Below are positions 23,482 to 27,045 of a stretch of 27,045 nt of DNA, one piece after another. Under the pieces are notes generated by a model that made no database searches, was not told where the DNA came from, and saw only the letters and a list, made by a program, of their open reading frames with translations. Numbering within the stretch: the first letter of the stretch is position 1; each line of letters starts with the position of its first letter. Both the position numbers and the translations under genes were made by a program. The stretch comes from JABWBJ01 sp035646395. Its GTDB lineage: Bacteria; Gemmatimonadota; Gemmatimonadetes; Gemmatimonadales; Gemmatimonadaceae. Where the stretch lies: positions 1-27,045 of the forward strand of contig DASRPK010000272.1 of the NCBI GenBank assembly GCA_035646395.1, in the 5' to 3' direction.

Positions 23482-23520
23482 GCGCAGAGAGTCGCGGTTG
23501 GCTCTCTGCGCTTTTTTTTT
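23482..23520 (+). terminator. Intrinsic terminator after the SusC/SusD genes
   Basis: A perfect 10-bp stem, GCGCAGAGAG (23482-23491) with CTCTCTGCGC (23502-23511), has a 10-nt loop and is followed by nine T residues (23512-23520). It begins 16 bp after the SusD stop codon and is the only textbook Rho-independent terminator in the window. Confidence 0.95.
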
Positions 23521-23568
23521 GAGACCAGGTGACCTGCGTAGCGTCTCTCATTGCGATTAACGTCACGC

Positions 23569-23586
23569 GAATAGACGCGTCTATTC
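23569..23586. promoter_or_regulatory. 18-bp perfect palindrome, possible operator
   Basis: GAATAGACGCGTCTATTC is a perfect dyad with no spacer, typical in size for a dimeric repressor site. It is 48 bp past the terminator and 430 bp before the PadR gene, so its target promoter is unclear. Confidence 0.5.
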
Positions 23587-23702
23587 CGTAAGAGAGATCT
23601 GCTCGTCGCCTTCACGGCTAAGTGCAGTCGTCTCATAACATTACGATTGCATTACGGGAACCGGCGTAGGGGTGCGGAGTAGCAAGGTGTGTCAAGCTTC
23701 AC

Positions 23703-23791
23703 GACAACATCGCAGTCCTGTTCGGGCCGAAGTACCAACGATGTTGTCACGGTCGAAACTCGAAGTCCTGTTCGGACCGTAGTGCCAACGA
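23703..23791. repeat. Imperfect 31-bp direct repeat, 50-bp period, first copy in a hairpin loop
   Basis: Copies at 23711-23741 and 23761-23791 agree at 27 of 31 positions around the core AGTCCTGTTCGG. They are offset by exactly 50 bp. The first copy is enclosed by GACAACATCG (23703-23712) and CGATGTTGTC (23739-23748), a perfect 10-bp stem. No such stem encloses the second copy. Confidence 0.85.
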
Positions 23792-23818
23792 GATCGATCG
23801 GAAGCAAAAGATTTTCCG

Positions 23819-23912
23819 CAAGGGATCCTGTCGTACCGGGTCACGACGTTGTCATGGCTTTGCGCCTCGTGCGCATTGCGGGCGTCGTGGGCGGTCAAAG
23901 CAGGATCCCTTG
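23819..23912. repeat. Inverted repeat C: 12-bp perfect arms, 70-nt loop, inner stem
   Basis: CAAGGGATCCTG (23819-23830) is exactly reverse-complemented at 23901-23912. Inside, CACGACG (23842-23848) pairs with CGTCGTG (23883-23889). The arm resembles those of repeats A and B upstream of the SusC gene, and the two-storey design is the same. Confidence 0.85.
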
Positions 23913-23974
23913 GCGTTTCTGCGTGTCTCGCCCGGTGGCCTGTGTGTGAATCCGGCCGCAACGGCGTGCATCCC

Positions 23975-24015
23975 ATATATTGACGTCAGATATATCGGAT
24001 ACCAATATATCCGGC
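23975..24015 (+). promoter_or_regulatory. PadR promoter with three evenly spaced ATATAT boxes
   Basis: ATATAT occurs at 23975-23980, 23990-23995 and 24005-24010, each separated by 9 bp. The second and third extend to a dyad, GATATAT-N9-ATATATC (23989-24011). A -35-like TTGACG (23980-23985) is followed about 17-18 bp later by AATATA (24004-24009) as a candidate -10. Transcription would then begin close to the ATG at 24016, giving a leaderless message. This fits the absence of a Shine-Dalgarno. Autorepression by PadR is inference. Confidence 0.65.
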
Positions 24016-24348
24016 ATGCTGACGCCAGAACTGAAGAAAGGCAGCGCGGAGTTTCTCATTCTCGCCCTGCTCGACTCCCAGGATCGTCACGGATACGAAC
24101 TCAGCAAGCTGATCGAGTCTCGATCGCGTGGCGCGCTTTCGTTCAACGTGTCGTCGCTCTATCCCCTGTTGCACCGGATGGAAGAGCGCGGCTGGATTGA
24201 AGGACGATGGATCGAACGACCTGCGGAACGGCGCCGTCGCTTCTACAGCATTACCCGTGACGGCAGGAAGGCGCTCGCTGCACAGCGGGAAAGCTGGCTC
24301 GAGTTCGTGAGGGCCATCGCCCTGGTGTCAAAGGAGTCGCGGGCATGA
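24016..24348 (+). CDS. PadR-family transcriptional regulator
   Basis: 110 residues. 'ELKKGSAEFLILALLDSQDRHGYELSKLIESRSRGALSFNVSSLYPLLHRMEERGWIEGRW' is the PadR winged helix, with 'SLYPLLHRME' as the recognition helix and 'RRRRFYSITRDGRKAL' as the wing and following helix. It is short, with a single C-terminal dimerisation helix (PadR-s1 type). The ATG at 24016 is chosen over an in-frame ATG at 23980 because the upstream part is promoter-like A/T boxes. The stop overlaps the permease start (ATGA), so the two are co-translated. PadR regulators of this arrangement usually repress their own transporter operon until an inducer binds. Confidence 0.94.
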   Translation: MLTPELKKGSAEFLILALLDSQDRHGYELSKLIESRSRGALSFNVSSLYPLLHRMEERGWIEGRWIERPAERRRRFYSITRDGRKALAAQRESWLEFVRAIALVSKESRA

Positions 24349-27045
24349 GCGATTCGTCGCGCCCGCCGGGCCGCGCGCATGACTGGCGTGAAGAGTTGCG
24401 GAGCCGTTTCGCGTCGCACTCACGAAGCCCGGCCGACCTCGAAGCGATCATCGAGGAGCTCGCACAACATCTGGAAAGCGAAGAAGCCGACCTCCGCTCC
24501 CGCGGACGAAGCGTCGAAGAGGCACGGTCGCAGGTGCGTGCCGGAATTGACGACGAACGGTTGCGCACGTTGATCGACCGGCGCGCAGCGAAGCATGCTC
24601 CCTCGTCGCTTGCGGTGGGCAGCGACGACGCGACGCCATCGGCCACTCGTCCCATCCTCCCCATGCGCCTCGTCGACGGCCTGCGTGACGTGCGGTTCGG
24701 CATTCGAGCCCTCATGCGCGAGCGGGCGTTGACGGCATTTGTCGTGACCGCACTGGCACTGGGGATCGGCGCCAACGCCGCGATGTTCGGCGTGCTTGAT
24801 CGCTTGTTGCTGCGTGGACCCCTGCACGTGCGCGAATCGAAGCAGGTCCGCCGAGTCATCTCGACCACTCGTCCGGCCGACCGACCTGCGCAACGGACGG
24901 GCTATCTCACGTACGCGCAGTACAAGGCGTTCCGTGCCGACACGATCACGTTCGCCGGTGTCGCCGCGTACAACCTGCTTCAGGGAAACATGTATGGTAT
25001 CCGCGGCAACGCGCGGCCTGTCCATCGTGGATCCGCCACCGCCAACTTCTTCGACTTGCTTGGGGTCAAGCCGGCGTTAGGTCGCTTCTTTACCGAGCGA
25101 GAAGACGATCCGAACGATCCGCAGCGGGTGGTCGTCCTCGGCTACGGCTTCTGGCAATCGGAGTTCGCCGGCGACAGCAGCGTACTCGGCCGAACGATCC
25201 ATCTGGACTATTCGGTCTACACCGTGATTGGCGTGGCGCCGAAGGGATTCACGGGAGTGGACCTGGCTCGCGTGGACGCCTGGGTGCCGGAGAGCGGTGT
25301 CCCGCACTCCACCAACTGGCAGACCATCTGGTACTGGCCCTGGCTGCACGTGGTGGTCCGCGTCCAACCGGACGTCTCTCTCGAATTGGCGAACGACGCG
25401 CTCACTCGGTTGCACCGCAACGGTTATGTGGGACGGAGCACCGTCGACCGCACCGCAACGATTTCAGCCGAGCCGATTCACTTCACGTACGCAGGTGTTG
25501 AGGCCATCCAGACACGATTGAGCCGCTGGCTCTTCGGCGTCTCAGGAGCGGTCCTCCTGATCGCCTGTGCGAATGTCGTGAACCTGCTCCTGGCCAGAAC
25601 CGTGCGGCGCCGCCGCGAAATAGCGGTGCGACTTGCGCTCGGCGCGAGGCGGTCACGGATCGTGCGACTCCTCGTGCTGGAGGCGCTGCTGTTGGCCCTG
25701 GCTGGCGGCGCCGCCGGAATCGCCGTGGCGTTCGCGTTAGGGCAGATGGCCCACGCACTCATTCCGGACATCGACTGGTCGACCTCGTTTGTGAATGCCC
25801 GGCTGCTTGGGGCCACCATCGTCTTTGTCACCATCGCCGGTGTGCTCGTTAGCCTGGTGCCGGCCCTGCACGGGAGCGCGACGAACCCTGGAGACGCGTT
25901 GAAGAGCGGTGCCCGCGAAGGCGGAGGGCGCACGGCGTGGATTCGAGGGTCGCTCATGATCACCCAGGCGGCCCTGTCGGCGGTGTTGCTCGCCGGCACG
26001 GGACTATTCGTGAAAAGCGTCAGGCAGGTTGGCGTGATGGACCTGGGCATCCAGGCGGACGGCCTGGTCACGTTCCACCTCGATCACCTGACACCCAAGT
26101 TCAGCCCGGGCGATACGACAGGGATTCGGCGCGAACTGGCGCGGCGCAACGCGTTCTATCCGATGGTCGCCGAGCGGCTTCGCGCATGGCCGGACATCGA
26201 GAGCATAGCCCTGGCGGCGGAGGTACCCTTCGTTTCGGCCGACGAGAGACCCATTCGTCTGCCTGGCCGGGATTCGATCCCGGGCCTCCGCGGTGGCGGC
26301 CCATTTGTCGCCGCGGTGTCGAGCGAGTACTTCGCAACCGTACAGACGCCGATTGTGCGTGGCCGGGACTTGTCGGACAGCGATCGCGCGGGCACCGAGC
26401 CGGTCGCCATTATCAATGAAACTGCCGCACGGGCGCTGTGGCCGTCAGAAGAGGCGTTAGGCAGATGTGTCATTGTGGAGGACGCCAGTTCCTGCGCTAC
26501 GATCGTGGGTATCGCCGCCGACACCAAGCGCACCTCGCTGCACGATGAACCGGCGATTCAGGTGTATGTCCCGCGAGAGCAGCAGGCGATCGGAGATGAT
26601 CCTCGTCTCGTCGTGCGTGCACGCGGTGACGTGGGTCGCGTGGTGGCGAAAGTGCGTCAGGAATTGCTGCGGCTCGATCCGACAATACTCTACGTCTATA
26701 TCGACGTGCCCCACAACGAGGTATTGACACAGTCCCGGCCGTGGCGACTCGGCGCCATGACCTTCATGCTGTTCGGCGGCCTCGCACTCATTGTCGCAGC
26801 GGTAGGGCTGTACAGTGTAGTCTCCTACACCGTCGCGCAGCGGACGCAGGAGATTGGCGTTCGCATCGCCCTCGGTGCACAACCCGGGGCAATTACCAGG
26901 ATGACGCTGTCCAGTGCACTGCTTCTCGTGGGAGCGGGCGTCGGGATCGGTCTGCTGCTGACACTGGTCGGCGGGCGATTACTTGCACCGCTTCTTTTCG
27001 ACACTTCGCCGACGGATTTCACCGTGCTCACCGCCGTTGTCGGGA
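24345..27045 (+). CDS. ADOP-like MacB/FtsX-family ABC transporter permease (3' end outside window)
   Basis: 900 codons are visible and the frame is open at the window end. Residues ~1-100 are a charged cytoplasmic segment ('DLEAIIEELAQHLESEEADLRSRGRSVEEA') seen in permeases paired with PadR. The first membrane helix follows ('LTAFVVTALALGIGANAAMFGVLDRLLLR', ~125-153), then a MacB-type periplasmic domain. Next comes an FtsX block ('WLFGVSGAVLLIACANVVNLLLARTVRRRREIAVRLALGARRSRIVRLLVLEALLLALAGG'), then a second anchor ('GSLMITQAALSAVLLAGTGLFV') and a second periplasmic domain. The final FtsX block ('SYTVAQRTQEIGVRIALGAQPGAI') has its last helix cut off. This duplicated layout matches the Acidobacteria-type duplicated permeases (ADOP). 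The ATPase is not encoded in the window and may be elsewhere. It probably exports a compound or lipoprotein or transmits an envelope signal. Confidence 0.93.
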   Translation, partial: MSDSSRPPGRAHDWREELRSRFASHSRSPADLEAIIEELAQHLESEEADLRSRGRSVEEARSQVRAGIDDERLRTLIDRRAAKHAPSSLAVGSDDATPSATRPILPMRLVDGLRDVRFGIRALMRERALTAFVVTALALGIGANAAMFGVLDRLLLRGPLHVRESKQVRRVISTTRPADRPAQRTGYLTYAQYKAFRADTITFAGVAAYNLLQGNMYGIRGNARPVHRGSATANFFDLLGVKPALGRFFTEREDDPNDPQRVVVLGYGFWQSEFAGDSSVLGRTIHLDYSVYTVIGVAPKGFTGVDLARVDAWVPESGVPHSTNWQTIWYWPWLHVVVRVQPDVSLELANDALTRLHRNGYVGRSTVDRTATISAEPIHFTYAGVEAIQTRLSRWLFGVSGAVLLIACANVVNLLLARTVRRRREIAVRLALGARRSRIVRLLVLEALLLALAGGAAGIAVAFALGQMAHALIPDIDWSTSFVNARLLGATIVFVTIAGVLVSLVPALHGSATNPGDALKSGAREGGGRTAWIRGSLMITQAALSAVLLAGTGLFVKSVRQVGVMDLGIQADGLVTFHLDHLTPKFSPGDTTGIRRELARRNAFYPMVAERLRAWPDIESIALAAEVPFVSADERPIRLPGRDSIPGLRGGGPFVAAVSSEYFATVQTPIVRGRDLSDSDRAGTEPVAIINETAARALWPSEEALGRCVIVEDASSCATIVGIAADTKRTSLHDEPAIQVYVPREQQAIGDDPRLVVRARGDVGRVVAKVRQELLRLDPTILYVYIDVPHNEVLTQSRPWRLGAMTFMLFGGLALIVAAVGLYSVVSYTVAQRTQEIGVRIALGAQPGAITRMTLSSALLLVGAGVGIGLLLTLVGGRLLAPLLFDTSPTDFTVLTAVVG

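Larger units (their letters stand above)
23521..23974. other. 450-bp structured intergenic region without a gene
   Basis: This stretch runs between the terminator and the PadR promoter. Short open frames here show no recognisable content. It holds several separate signals. They are CAGGTGACCTG (23526-23536), an 18-bp palindrome (23569-23586), a 31-bp direct repeat pair (23711-23741 and 23761-23791) whose first copy sits in a hairpin loop, and long inverted repeat C (23819-23912). Such density of structure suggests an uncharacterised RNA or an array of protein-binding sites. No known riboswitch or tRNA fold was recognised. Confidence 0.6.

Noticed and set aside
23711..23791. Direct repeat pair considered as a small CRISPR array
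   Set aside because: There are only two copies with four mismatches, the 19-nt gap is too short for usual spacers, and no cas genes are in the window.

Overview
The window is GC-rich, estimated by eye at a little over 60%, and densely coded. The gene content suggests a member of the Gemmatimonadota, probably from soil. Pointers are a SusC/SusD pair outside an obvious Bacteroidota background, a PadR regulator coupled to a large MacB/FtsX-type (ADOP-like) permease, a big secreted Asp-box (BNR/VPS10-like) protein with poly-glycine linkers, and a BamA/TamA plus TamB pair. The taxonomic call is inference; no rRNA or other marker gene lies in the window.

Layout. 1-953 (minus): 5' part of a secreted diheme cytochrome c, probably the front of a cytochrome c/FTR1 iron permease. 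1023-4322 (minus): five tightly overlapping genes, in transcription order EamA transporter, HAD phosphatase, CYTH protein, unknown protein and AcpS. 4455-4883 (plus): small DUF6941-like protein. 4966-8286 (minus): 1106-residue Asp-box repeat protein. 8457-10556 (minus): lipid kinase, four-CxxC zinc-binding mini-protein and P1-family peptidase. 10596-18267 (minus): a response regulator with a GGDEF-like domain, an Omp85 barrel and a TamB-like protein, spaced by 2 bp each. 18969-23465 (plus): SusC-like receptor and SusD-like lipoprotein, closed by a strong intrinsic terminator. 24016-27045 (plus): PadR regulator coupled to an ABC permease that runs off the end.

How the genes fit together. The Omp85/TamB pair is expected to form an envelope-spanning system for outer-membrane protein or lipid transport. 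It shares a transcription unit with a c-di-GMP-type response regulator and probably with the downstream lipid kinase. SusC/SusD is a nutrient-uptake system of unknown substrate; no degradative enzyme lies beside it. PadR and the permease look like an autoregulated stress or efflux unit.

Non-coding DNA. Several intergenic gaps hold large inverted repeats. One class has arms built from 7-9 bp tandem words, with a different word at each site (4338-4436, 4900-4967, 8360-8447, 21971-22103, plus a one-armed array at 10567-10600). A second class has 12-17 bp perfect arms, 55-72 nt loops and an inner stem (18395-18500, 18697-18785, 23819-23912). The heptamer GTTAGGC/GCCTAAC and its core hexamer recur about once per 1.2 kb in both orientations and account for nearly all TTA leucine codons seen. 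These repeat and word signals are the least explained part of the window.
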